NCBI GenBank assembly: GCA_019973155.2
Contig: BPQB01000005.1
Coordinates: forward strand, 620,001-684,000
Reading direction: 5' to 3'
Source of the DNA: Phanerochaete sordida
Taxonomy: Eukaryota; Basidiomycota; Agaricomycetes; Polyporales; Phanerochaetaceae
DNA: 64,000 bases
The first letter of the stretch is position 1, and every line of letters begins with the position of its first letter. A program made the translations under genes and the position numbers. A model generated the notes under the pieces. The model searched no databases. It was not told the DNA's origin and saw nothing but the letters and a program-made list of their open reading frames with translations. Shown here piece by piece: positions 36,022-47,500 of this stretch.

Positions 36022-38343
36022 ATGAGACTCGCGGACAAAATCGCCAGCCACAAGGGCGAACGCCCCTTCTTTACGCTCGAATTTTTCCCGCCAAAGACGG
36101 ACCAGGTCGCGTGCTTTTGGTTAACGAGCATCTGGGCCCTGTGTTGACAGTACGACAGGGCTTTGAAAACCTCTTGTCCCGTATCTCGCGACTTGCTGCA
36201 CTAGGTCCCCTTGCAGTCTCAATAACATGGGGTGCAGGAGGGAGCACAAGAGAGCGCAGCCTGGAGCTCGCTGGCTTGACTCAGCAAGAGTATGGTCTTG
36301 ACACGGTCATGCACCTGACATGTACGAATATGGAGAAGGGATCTATAGACGAGGCTTTGAAGGTACGCTTGCTGCCTTGATGCATTGCTACCCTATCTAA
36401 GATAGCTTGGCCTAGGCGGCGAAGGAGCGAGGAATCTCCAGCTTGCTTGCTCTCCGGGGCGGTAAGTTACAGATGCATGACTTGTATCACAAACTCTAAA
36501 GTCATATCAGACGCACCTAGAGGAGACGAGGACTGGATTCCAACAGACCCTCGCTTTGTGCATGGAGCAGACCTCGTGCGGTACATCAGGACCCTGCCTG
36601 AATACTCCGATTCCAGCATCGCCGTGGCAGGTCGCATCTTATCTTAACTCTCCTCGTTATCTTCGACTAACCTATATCCTGTTTAGGCTACCCTGACGGA
36701 CACCCCGAAAGTCAAACGGATGAGGATGGCGAACTTGAATATCTGAAGCAAAAGGTCGACGCGGGCGCAGACTACATCATCACTCAGCTCTTCTACGATG
36801 TAGACGGCTTCCTTCGCTGGGAAAAGAAAGTGCGCGAGAAAGGTACGCCCATTCTGTCTATCTGAGCGCACCTCTCATCCTGTTGTGGCGTTAGGTATCA
36901 CCGTACCTATCGTGCCCGGAATTATGCCAATCCAAACCTACGCGTCCTTCCTCCGTCTTACCAAGCTTTGCGGTACACGGGTACCTCATAAGCTTATGGC
37001 GGACCTTGCTGAGATTCGGGTATATTTATCAGATTACAAGTCATCTGACAAGGGCTGACAAACACTGCTGTACAGCACGACGACCAGAAGGTGAAGGATT
37101 ACGGTGTCAAGCTCGCCATTGCAATGATCAAACGGTTGACCTCGGAAGCGAACATCCCTGGCGTTCATTTATGCACTCTAAACCTGGAAAAGAGCGTGCA
37201 GCGTGTTCTCGAGGGTCTCGGTTGGGGAGCACCCAACTTTTCGAAAATCACCAATAAGCTCATTGCTGTACGCCACTTTTTTTCGCGCTCGGGACTCAGT
37301 TAACTCGGCGGTGTAGGATGTGTCTGGCGCGAACACCCCAACTTCCCCGATCGCTCGGCAGTCCGATTGGACTATCACTCCTCGGAAGGCTACAGACTCG
37401 GCAACTAGCGGACTGGCTGTAATCGCTAATATTGAGACCGAGGCAGGAAAGGGCGAGCTGAACAGTGCGGCTACCTGGGACGACTTTCCTAACGGCCGGT
37501 TCGGAGACTACAAAAGTCCTGCGTACGGTGACCCCAACCCGTGGAACACACCCACTGTCTCTGTGAGTTATCGCTTATTCGGCCTCCTCTGCCTCTCAGC
37601 TTACCGCTCGTGCCTGTCAGCGGACCCAAGTTCTCGCGCACTGGGGTCATCCGAAGACCGAGGATGACATCTCGAACCTGTTCTTGCGCTACCTGCACTC
37701 GAAGCTCACGACGACGCCGTTCTCGCCCGAGCCGCTCTCGCCCGAGTCGCTCATGATCATCCGGCACCTCGAGCGGCTCACGCAGAAGGGCTGGTGGACC
37801 GTCGGCTCGCAGCCTGCCGTCGACGGCGCGCGGTCGGCAGACGAGGTCGTCGGCTGGGGCCCCAAGGGCGGGTATGTCTACCAGAAGTCCTTCGTTGAGT
37901 TCTTCGTCGAGCAGTCCGACGTCGCGCGCATCGAGCGCAAGGTGCGCGAACGCGGCCAGGGCTGGGTCGACTTCTTCGCGGGCAACTTTGACGGGGACTT
38001 CCGCACGAACGTGCCCGAGGGCGGGCGCAACGCCGTCACCTGGGGTATCTTCCCTGGGCAGGAGGTGGCGCAGTCGACAATCATCGAGAAGGAGTCTTTC
38101 CTCGCCTGGAAGGTGTGTCCTATTCCAGTTTCTGGTGGTATGTTGTAAATAACACTGTCTCAGGAAGAAGCCTTCGACATCTGGGCTGAGTGGGCGTCAT
38201 ACTATCCTCCGAACTCGCAAGAGCGCAGCCTGCTCCAGGATATCAAGAGCAAGCGGTGGCTCGTTAGCATTGTTCACCACGACTACAAGGACCCAGATGC
38301 CTTGTGGCGATTTATTTTCGACGACGGGGAACCCCTCGTGTGA
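36022..38343 (+). CDS. met12: methylenetetrahydrofolate reductase
   Basis: Reduces 5,10-methylene-THF to 5-methyl-THF for methionine synthesis, using FAD. The N-terminal TIM barrel contains FFTLEFFPPKT, SITWGAGGSTRERSLELAGL, HLTCTN, ALRGDAPRGDEDW, GYPDGHPES, GADYIITQLFYDVDGFLRW and PIVPGIMPIQTYASFLRL. The C-terminal regulatory half has TWDDFPNGRFGDYKSPAYGD, GSQPAVDGARS, GWGPKGGYVYQKSFVEFF and VTWGIFPGQEVAQSTIIEKE. The end, WLVSIVHHDYKDPDALW, resembles yeast MET12 more than MET13, which is why I give that symbol; the paralogue assignment is tentative. About seven introns, near 36110, 36363, 36460, 36632, 36840, 37020, 37267, 37563 and 38113 as candidates. Start ATG at 36022 opens MRLADKIASHKGERP. 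Confidence 0.92.
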
Positions 38344-38912
38344 AGTAGGCTTGAGTAATATAGAGCTCGTGTACACTGACAACGGGGAAAATGTATCATA
38401 TCTGACCATCCGGATGCATCTCCACGACGGTCCTTCAGCCGTTCAATCACAAAGACTACATGGATTACTCCGTCTGACGACGCCACACGCACACTATAGC
38501 GAATAATTTCCTCAATGATCAGCTCCAGGGGTTCGCGATTCCGAGGACTACAGGTAGTATAGCCAAAATGATACGAATATGGGTATGAGTCGTGAACGTA
38601 TGGTAAGGAGGGTAACGACAGAAGGCCACAGCGAAAGAGAAATGAATGAATGCAGCGAGAGCAAGGAGAAAGGATGCAGTGCTAATAGTGTGAGACAAGA
38701 AAGCGTGCCGTGCAGAGTGTAACAGTGTGCCATCAAGTCGTACGAATGGGTGAGTCTACTGGACACAAAGTGCAGTCAGCGCAGTGTTCTAGGGCAGAAG
38801 AAGGGGAGCTGCTCACAGTGGAATAAAACGTACAGCAGAGACAGAGCGTGCAGGATATCAGGGGGAGAATAAATCCAGACGGGTCAATAAAGACGGCAGT
38901 CTACGAACCGCA
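38344..38912. other. convergent 3' region between MTHFR and PAC1 genes
   Basis: About 570 bp between facing stop codons, more AT-rich than average. A purine-rich stretch at 38590-38700 reads as pyrimidine-rich on the minus strand. No gene or RNA structure recognised. Confidence 0.45.
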
Positions 38913-40631
38913 CTATGGCAGCCATATCTTAATAGTCTGGTCGACACTGCCTGTCGCGACGACGTTGATGATTTTCTCTGGCTCTGCCGAGGATCCGTTT
39001 GTCGCTGCGCCGTTCTCGTTGGCAGAAGGTGGTTGCCGGCCCCATGACAGGCATGTGACGAAGTGTGAATGCGCTTGGACAGTCTTGACGCAACGTCCTG
39101 TCGCAAGTTCCCATACGCGGATTGTGTGGTCGTCGGAGCCTGATAGCAGGTACTTTCCACTCGGGTGGAACACAATCGCACGAACCCAATTGTCGTGTCC
39201 GCTCTGAGCGAGGATTAGTAGATCTTCGCCGAGTTGACGAGAGGACGTACTAGTGTCCTAAGCAACTGTCCTGTCTGCGTATCCCAGATCTTGATCGTCT
39301 TGTCTCTGCTACCGCTCGCAATAAATTGACCTGGTCGTTTTGACTTGTCTGTGTTCTATGCGGAGGGTTAGTCGCTGGTAGGGAACCGAGCGCATTGAAT
39401 ACTTACTGGAATGCCAGCAAGTTCACGAATAGGAGGATAAGCAGTCACAGGAGCGAATACCACAACTTCTACGTCGTTGTCGTGCCCCCTGAACTCCATC
39501 TTTGTCTCGCCAGTCGTAGGGTCTATGCATCGTACAGTCTGTGCCAGATTTAAGTGCATATACGCAGGGGAGCGTTGAGGCAAACCTACGTGGTCTTTCG
39601 AGCAACTAGCTAGGAGTTTGCCGTCATCTGATGGTGTTACACATCGTACCCACTCCGAGTGACCAGTGATAGTCCGAATGAGATGCCTGAGAATATTAGT
39701 TAGCGGTGCATGTTTGCCAAGTGGAGGGAGACACGAACGTCGACGCTACGTCGAATATCCGGATAGTGCGGTCGCGACTGGCACTAACCACTTGCTGATC
39801 TCCAGGCATAAAGCGTACGGCTGACACGGTATGCTCGTGTCCCGGAAACGTCTTCGTGTTCTTCCATTCGTTCTCGACGTCCCATATCTTGATGAATAGA
39901 TCGGATGAGCATGTAACTGCGACGCGAACAGGGCCCAATTAGTGCATATATGCTCAGCACACACAGCAGCGGGAGGTGTCGACGTACCTAGCAGCTTCCC
40001 CTTGCTATCGAAGTCGAGATCAGTGACATGTCTCGTATGGCCCTTCAGCGTCCGTTCGAACTCGCCCGTCTCCCAGTCCCAGATCTTCACGGTGGCGTCC
40101 TGGCTTGCCGACGCGAGCAGGTTGAACGTGGGGTGAAAAGCCACCTTCGTAATCTCGCCACGATGGCCCGTGAGCGTGTAGGATGCCGGGGCCCGCGGTA
40201 CCCAGTCAGTCTGGAGCGCAGCGCGTTTCGCAGGCGCGAGTGATAGTTCCTCTTGTAGGGCCGCATTCCGGTTTTCCAGGTCCATAATCTATGCAAGCAG
40301 CGCACAGCTCGGTCAGCAGTGCGTGAGCACGCATATAGCGGCTCGGGGACATGCTGACCTTCTTCTGTAGTCGAATCACACTTGTCCACTTCTTCTCAAG
40401 GAGGCCGCCGTACCGCGACTTGGCATCTGGCGTGTACTCGACGCCCGTGTCTGCCTTCAACGCATTATACGATTCCACGAGGTTGTTGGCATGCAGATAC
40501 TCGAGGATGGATTTGTGGCTGTAGAGACATGATATGAACGCGCTCGCGACTTGCCCAGTCTGCCTCCGGGCTCTTCACGAGGAACACAGAACGTACAGTT
40601 CTTCCTTTTGCCTGTCTGAAAGGAGAGACAT
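38913..40631 (-). CDS. pac1: dynein regulator PAC1/LIS1 (LisH and WD40)
   Basis: Nuclear distribution protein that binds the dynein motor and promotes nuclear migration along microtubules in hyphae. The start [12 protein letters not shown] is split by an intron (donor CT|GTACGT) from [20 protein letters not shown], together forming the LisH dimerisation motif. A short coiled coil follows ([15 protein letters not shown]). Seven WD40 blades come next, with hallmark pairs such as [112 protein letters not shown] and a final [10 protein letters not shown]. Introns fall between blades. Start is ATG 40629-40631 (minus). About 430 residues, normal for the family. Confidence 0.94.
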
Positions 40632-40897
40632 AGTGGCCTACTCGTGCTGCCACAGTTTCTTCAAGACTACGCGGATGGGCGTGGTGAAGTAAGCACGAGA
40701 GCTCTTGCTTGTCGTGAAGATGGTCGTGAATGGTAAGAAACGTGGCGCTTATTCTTCGGACTCAATCAGGCTGCTCAATGCAGCATCAAGGGCTTCGACG
40801 CTCGCGAAAATGCATCCGTTCGTATGAATCCTGATCATTCCGACCATTCCGCTTCCTTTCGGTACGTATGTGCTATGCTACACGAGGTTATGCGTAT

Positions 40898-42382
40898 TTA
40901 CCGGAGGCTCATGCCACCCATCTTGCCCGCGAGAGAGCTCACGCTAACCGGGCTGATCGCGCTCACGTCCCAGACGACGAGCTTGCCGTCAACTGCAGAG
41001 GTGCTGACCCTAGACACTGCTCCTGGGACTCCGTCGTACGGCCTGACGTTAGTGATGGTGTTCTGATGCACGGTGAAGAGTTCGGTGTCGTTCGACTTGC
41101 TACCATCGGGGGCACCGGGGCTCGAAAGGCCACGACTGTCGGCATTCCGGAAGGTGTTGAATGCCGAACTCTGAAGGCGTCCGACGGGCGAAGCGGGGCC
41201 GCCGAAGCCAGAGCGACCAGATGCTTTGTTCTGGTTGGGATCGTCCAGCGTGCCGACAAGCTGCCACCCAGCTTCACTGCCGGAGAACACGAAAGGCTGG
41301 CAATCGTGACCAGCGGCAACTAGGGCTTCCTCGCTGGTCCAGGTCAGGGTGACCAGGGGAAGCGTGGTCATCTTGATATGGTAGATAGCCTGGCTACCAG
41401 GATAGACAATGGTGACGGAGCTGTCGTGACCTATCAGACGTAGATTAGTATTTGCTGAAACCAGCTTCAGAACTACACGCACTAGCGAACGCGAGCACAT
41501 CTCCAGAAGGGGAGAAGCCAACGGAGTGAACCCAGCCGCCAGCGGGGCTAGCGTACTCGCCACAGATAGTGTTGAACGGAAGCTTCTCACCCCAAACCGA
41601 GGGGGCAGGGCTAACACATCGTAAGTCAGTACAGTATAGTGCTTAATATGTAATGCATCCTTACCGCTTATCGACGTCCTTGATGTACGCGGAGAAGACG
41701 CGGGCCTTCATATCAGCTCCTCCGGCGGCGAGAAGGACATTGTTGGGGTGCCAGTCGACGGAAAGAATCGTGGACCGAATGGGCTTCTTGAGCAGACGGG
41801 AAACCCACCAGTCGCCTTCGGGATCGAACGAGCAGATGGCAATAGCGCTGCGAGCAATCAGTGAGCTTGTCGTCTAGAGCGATTGAAGTGATACATACCG
41901 AGCACCGCTCGCCACAGCGAATTTGTCCTCGTTCGGACTCCATTTGACGTACGTAGCAGCACGGTTGATACGGAGAAGCACAAGCGTAGGCTTCCAGATC
42001 GTGCGACCCGTCTGGGGATCAGGGGTCTGCTGCCAGACGTAGGCGTTCCGGTCCTGCGCGGACGTGACAATGCGGTTTGAGTTGGGAGCCCAGTCGATAG
42101 AGGTAATCAGCTTGTCGTGCTGCGGTTTGGTGAGCAATTACGTTGCAGTCCCAAGAGTCGTGCTGGCACACCTCAGACAGCGTCTCGGTGGGAGTCCAAT
42201 CATTCCCCTGACGAGAAAAGATCTGGACATCCTTGGAGTTCAAGCTCGCCGCGACCTCTGCATTACAAGCTATGAGAGGGTTACCGCGGTGAGTGATGAC
42301 ATTACTCACGGGTACGGTCAGCATTGAACGCGTGGGACGTGATGGGGGTCTGGCCGAGAGAGAAGACTTCAGGAGCAGACAT
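40898..42382 (-). CDS. arc40: Arp2/3 complex subunit ARC40/ARPC1 (WD40)
   Basis: Beta-propeller subunit of the Arp2/3 actin-nucleation complex. The start is [20 protein letters not shown]. Blades include [40 protein letters not shown] (typical of ARPC1), [76 protein letters not shown] and [15 protein letters not shown] long insertion before the last blade (about [15 protein letters not shown] to SKSNDTELF) contains the region equivalent to the Arp-binding insert. The last blade ends [10 protein letters not shown]. Introns include one directly after TETLSE (GTGTGC donor) and one near 42305. Lies 266 bp downstream of the PAC1 start, same strand. Confidence 0.92.
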
Positions 42383-42897
42383 GGCTGTGATATACGTCGC
42401 AGAGGACTCTGTTCAGTCTACAACTGCGACTGTAACGAGCAAGATAGTGAAGGACAGGTAGAAGAAGAGCAGGCAACGGGGTCTGCGATGACGCTGCGGC
42501 TCGTTGCGGTTACCGCGCCGATGCAGTCGGTTCGCTTGATGGCATCATCCGAACCAAACCTGTCTGGCAGGTGCGACGCATCTCCGTCGTCAGTGACCAC
42601 GAGTCCACGTCCTCGTGCGGACATCTCTATGTCTGTCATCACAGCGCAGGTGTCATGTTGGCTGTGACAGATGGTGCTTCTGAGCCTGCAACAGCGCACG
42701 GATTGCAAGCACGCAGTGCTCACCCAGAGCCGCGGAGTGCAGTCTGGATTGACTGAAGATGCCCGTGACGCCAGGGAATAGCAGCGCATAATCAGATCCA
42801 GTGAGTCAACACGGACGCTCATACATGACTCGGCGAGCGAACATATATATTTCGCAGCGTCCGTGAATCGTGAAGGGGGCATACTACCTCTGCTGTC
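42383..42897. promoter_or_regulatory. divergent promoter region of ARC40 and the GNAT gene, with TATA box
   Basis: 515 bp between divergent starts. TATATAT at 42844-42850 lies about 50 bp upstream of the GNAT start, a plausible TATA box for a short leader. Open frames across 42300-42970 overlap both gene starts and show no domain. Confidence 0.45.
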
Positions 42898-43974
42898 ATG
42901 GCGCACTTGTCCGTCAAGGAGTTCTCTAGCGACACCACAGCTTTCGAATTCTTCGAAGCACTCAAGGATCACGATGACTGTTACATGAACTTCCCGTTCG
43001 GTTCGTTCATGGACAGCATCGAAGAGCGGCAGCTCCGGGTCCGAGATATTACAGGGGACTCCAGGGTACTCGTCGGAGTCTTTGACGGGGATGTATTGAT
43101 GTAAGTGTGCGGGTTCACTCTGGTAGTGGAGAATAACTCAATGCCATCCCACAGCCTTGCGCTGGTGAACGTCGTTGGTGACTTCGCGTGGGTGCTTGGC
43201 TGTCCAAGTAGCCAGGAATTACCCGAAGCACGCGCGCAAGAGGCCATCTCGTCGCTGGTGTCCTTCCTGCCGTCTGTAATCAAGGCCAAGTCACTCGACA
43301 GACTGTTTGGCCCACAGGACCTAGTCGACGCTCTCATAGACAAATGGACCGTCGATATGACCGCACGCGGGCTACATATTGAGGTCCCGCCTCCTGTTTT
43401 CCGCTCGAAAGCTTCGTTGGCTACCCTTGCCACGCTGCCCGCACCTCCGCCTGTACTCTCAAAGTATAGGATTGAACTGGCACGCTCAAACGATGTGGAG
43501 ACACTCGCCTCTTTCTATATCGACTTTCTCGGTGTCCGGCACGACAGGATGTCTCTCCAAGGAGCGTGGGCCTCGATGGACGAGTCCATCCGGCTCGGAG
43601 ACATATGGGTCTGTCGAGACCAGGGGGAGATCGCGGGGTATACCGCGACAGGTCGAACAACAGCCCGAACCGTAGCCATCCGAAACGTGTACGTTTCACC
43701 TGAGCATCGACGGAAGGGCATCGCGGAGGCGATGACGGCAGCCGTAACGCGCTTCTACCTCGGAGCGCAGCCACTAGGCTTCGAGGGTGCGCCGGACGGC
43801 CCTCCGGCAAGGGGAGTCAAGGATGAGGTGTGTCTCAACGTGGTGGACGACTTCGTCGCGAAATTGTACAAGAAGTGCGGATTCCTCCTGGGCGAAGACG
43901 ACCGTGACCCAGCCAGTGGAAAGAAGGGATGGTTTGCTACAACTCTTCGGGCTATTCGAGTCGCCGACGAGTGA
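42898..43974 (+). CDS. GNAT-family N-acetyltransferase-like protein
   Basis: Two exons (intron 43101-43154, GTAAGT...CACAG) give 1023 nt, 340 residues. The C-terminal half carries an acetyl-CoA binding signature: VAIRNVYVSPEHRRKGIAEA, where R-R-K-G-I-A matches the GNAT motif A (R/Q)xxGx(G/A) and follows a beta strand. Just before it, GEIAGYTATGRT fits the preceding strand pair, and afterwards LYKKCGFLLGEDD matches the common YxxxGF motif. The N-terminal half (FEFFEALKDHDDCYMNFPFG to about residue 130) has similar spacing to a degenerate GNAT domain. Substrate cannot be told from sequence. No signal peptide or membrane segment. A TATA box sits close upstream. Confidence 0.8.
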
Positions 43975-44553
43975 CGTGAGTTCCCGCAGATGTTCGGTTT
44001 TCTGTCGCTGCATCTGACACTCGATAACAGCACCCTGGTCCCATCTGTGACGGCGGATTTCTGGAAGATGGACATTGGACTTCACGGGGAGCTGGAGTAG
44101 TACGACTTCCTGTCTCTGCGCGTGCGGCGTAGCGTGCGATCGTATGCATCCGAATGAGGCAGCGAGCTTGTGAACGTCGTCCACTTGGATTGCCACAAGC
44201 GAACCGCGTACGCGTTGTATTGCTGGATCTCGATGGATTGACGTTGTCAAGCGGCTGCAGATGGTGTCCATCAGAGCGCGCTTCAGCCCGGGTAAAAGGA
44301 TCTGTCCGTGATTTGAAGGCGGCCTAGACGGAGGTTTCAAACCGAGTGAAGGAGGGTTGTTGACGGTCCGATCCGAGGCTAGACGCGATAAGCACTGTTT
44401 GTTACCAACGTAACTATTGGTAAGCAGTCGGGTAAGTAGCGAGCTCTTGGGCGTCCAGGAACGCTTTTCTACTTCCCACTCGGACAACTTGTCCTGCGAC
44501 TTTCGAGGTCGTTGAGGATTTCTCCCAACGTCTTTCTGTATTAATAATTTACC
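43975..44553. other. intergenic region between GNAT and kinesin genes
   Basis: 579 bp holding the GNAT 3' flank and the kinesin promoter. Minus-strand open frames here continue antisense from the GNAT exon and are not supported. TTAATAATTTACC precedes the kinesin start codon. No TATA box at a standard distance. Confidence 0.4.
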
Positions 44554-47500
44554 ATGGCGCCGACGTCGTCGTCGTCGAGTGGTACGACGACCTCGGTCCA
44601 AGTAGGTGAGTACGCGACGAAAATGCCTCCGCGATAGACAGCTGAGCCATACTGAACCACACGAACAGCCCTTCGTATTCGTCCCCCTACCAACCAGGAT
44701 TCTACCTCCATCCCCGCTCGCTTTCAGAGATCAGTCATTAATGCCATATCCCCTACCAGTGTCGCCGTCGATGCCTCGTCCACCGCTCCTTCGTCCGTCG
44801 GTTCCAGCGCCGCCGCTGCTGCGTCTGCATCTTCTGCATCTTCAGGGAAGAAGCAATTGTTCACCTTCGACCAAGTGCACCCACCCCCGACCACCCAGTA
44901 CCACATGTTCACATCCACTGCCCAGCCGCTCATCACTCGCTTCATCGAAGGATTCAACTGTACCATTCTCGCATATGGCCAGACGAGCAGCGGCAAAACG
45001 TTCACTATGACTGGTATTGACCTTGACCAGGACCCAACCGATCCAAATAACGGCATGGGTATCATTCCGCGCGCCGTGGCGAACATCTTCCACCAGTGTC
45101 GCGAACTGAAGGAGGAGCGCGGCAACACATGGAATTACAACATCAAGGGCTCGTTCATAGAGCTCTACAACGAAGATTTGATTGACCTTCTCGGCATCGA
45201 CGAAGCTGGCGGTAAAGCCAGCAACGTGCAGATTCGGGAGGATAAGCAGGGTCACATCATCTGGGAGGGTCTGAGAGAAGTGAGCGTGAAGAATTCGAGT
45301 GAGGTCATGAGGTGAGCCTGACTGGTATGTATGCGCGTCGCGTAATTACTTACTCGCGTGTGTGTAGCCTTATTCGCAAGGGAACCTCAGTCCGTCGAAC
45401 CAATGAGACCGACATGAACGCACAGTCGTCTCGGTCGCATGCCATCTTCTCTCTCACTTTGATTCAGAAGAAGTATGTTGGTTCCGGCCCTCCGCCACGC
45501 TCGTCTTCCCCGCTACCGCCTGGTGGCGGCCGTTCCCCTTCGCGCCTTGCACGACCATCTTCGACCATGTACAGCAACCCACCCGGTAATAGGGTGTCGT
45601 CACCAACTTTCGGTCGCCCTGCAACACCAAGCTTTGCGTCCGCCATGGGACGTGGTAGCGGAATCCGACCGCCAAGTTCGATGGGCATGCTGTCTCCTAC
45701 CGACGGGAGGAGGCAGAGCCTATCTCCGGCTGCGCCTCAGTCGAACGGAGATGGCGATGGAGAGTGGGCAACCGTTGTCTCGAAATTCCACTTCGTGGAC
45801 TTGGCTGGCTCCGAACGGGTACGCTCTGTCAGATCTCCGTCATTGTGGTAGAAGCTCATCCACCGTGTCAGCTGAAACGAACAGCTGCCGCAGGAGAACG
45901 CGTCAAGGAGGGTATCTCCATCAACAGCGGTCTGTTGGCCCTCGGAAATGTCATCTCGGCTCTCGGCGATCCCGCGAAAGCGAAGACGAATACCGCGTCT
46001 TACATTCCTTACCGCGACTCTAAGCTCACTCGTCTACTTCAAGACTCGCTAGGTGGTAATGCGCACACGCTCATGATCGCGTGTGTCAGCCCTGCGGAGT
46101 GGAACGCCAACGAAACTGTGAACACTTTGAAGTACGCGAATCGCGCGCGGAATATCAAGAACAGAGTCACGCTCAACGAGAAGGAGGAGGGGTGGGAGGA
46201 CATCGAGTGGCTTCAGGGCATGGTCACGCGGCTTCGCAAGGAGCTGAAGGGCCTGAAAGAGGGCGGCGCAGCGGCGCTGACTTCATCTTCCGCCACCGAG
46301 TCGGAACTGTCCTCGACAGCCGTCCAGAAAGCGTATTCTCAGATGGCCGAGCTGCGCAACACTTACGAGGACCTCCGATCGAAGTACGTCGACCGGACCG
46401 AGGAGCTTACCCGTCTGCGCCGCGACTTGGCAGAGAAGCAGCGCGCTTCTGGAGGCGCTTCCGGTGGCACGGGCAAGTACGAGGAGATCGTAGGCCCCGT
46501 CATTGAGGAGTACGAGAAGACTATCAGCGCAATGGAGGCCGAACTGAGCCTGAACCGGGCGGCCCTACGCCACACCAACGACTTGGTCGATGAGAAGGAG
46601 GCTGAGCTTGCCCAACTCTCGGAGCGGCATTCGACGACCGAGATGTACGTTGAGGAGCTGCGGTCTCGTGTCGCGAAGCTTTCCGAGCGAGAAGCTTCTA
46701 CTGAGGTATGGACCGCTCAACGCTAAGGCTGTGAACTCGTACTGACGACGTGTTGCAGGCATACATTCGCGACCTCGAGGAGAAGGTCAAGCTGTTCAAT
46801 GAGGATAGCATGACCACCAGTGGCTCGATGAGCGACCTCAAGCGAGAGCTTGCGAAGGTCAAGGACATCGAGACCCATTCGACCGAGTATATCGCCGAGC
46901 TCGAGGCGCGACTCGCGAAATCAGACGAGTCAATCATCGGCCTGCAACAGACGGTCGAGCGACTTGAGCAGGAATGTGAGGCTCGTCGTGACGATGTCAA
47001 AGCACTTCAGAATCGTCTGGAACAACTGCAGCGCGACGGTCAGGGTTGGAGGACCGATCTCGAGGAGAGGGAGAAGAAGATCCAGAAGATGGAATTGGAA
47101 CTTAAGGAGCGCGAAGAAGCACTGAAAGCTATGGCGGGGAACCGCGAGCGTCTGGGCGTAATCGTCAACGATGTCAGCGAGGCCCGCAGGAACCTGGAGG
47201 TCGCCAGCATCAAATCTGAAACCTCGTCCATCCACGGCACAGAGGATCCAGTCGAGGAGCAGCTCGTTGCGCTTCAACAGACGCACACCGCCACACTTGC
47301 CGATCTCTCTTCAGTGTCTGCCAAGTATCGCGACGCCCTCCGGGAGATAGCAGATCTAGCTGCTCAGCTCCAGGAAGCAAAGGTGAATGCTTCTATTCCT
47401 CCGACTCCACTCTCCGAATCTCCAGAGCGGCCAACTGAAGTCTCCTCTCCTCGGAGGCGGATGACCAGGGGCATGTCCAAGGACGGTCTCGACGGGCCTT

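Noticed and set aside
40500..40660. Apparent frameshift at the start of PAC1
   Set aside because: On re-reading, the first exon is ATGTCTCTCCTTTCAGAC, which leads in frame to the LisH motif across a GTACGT intron.
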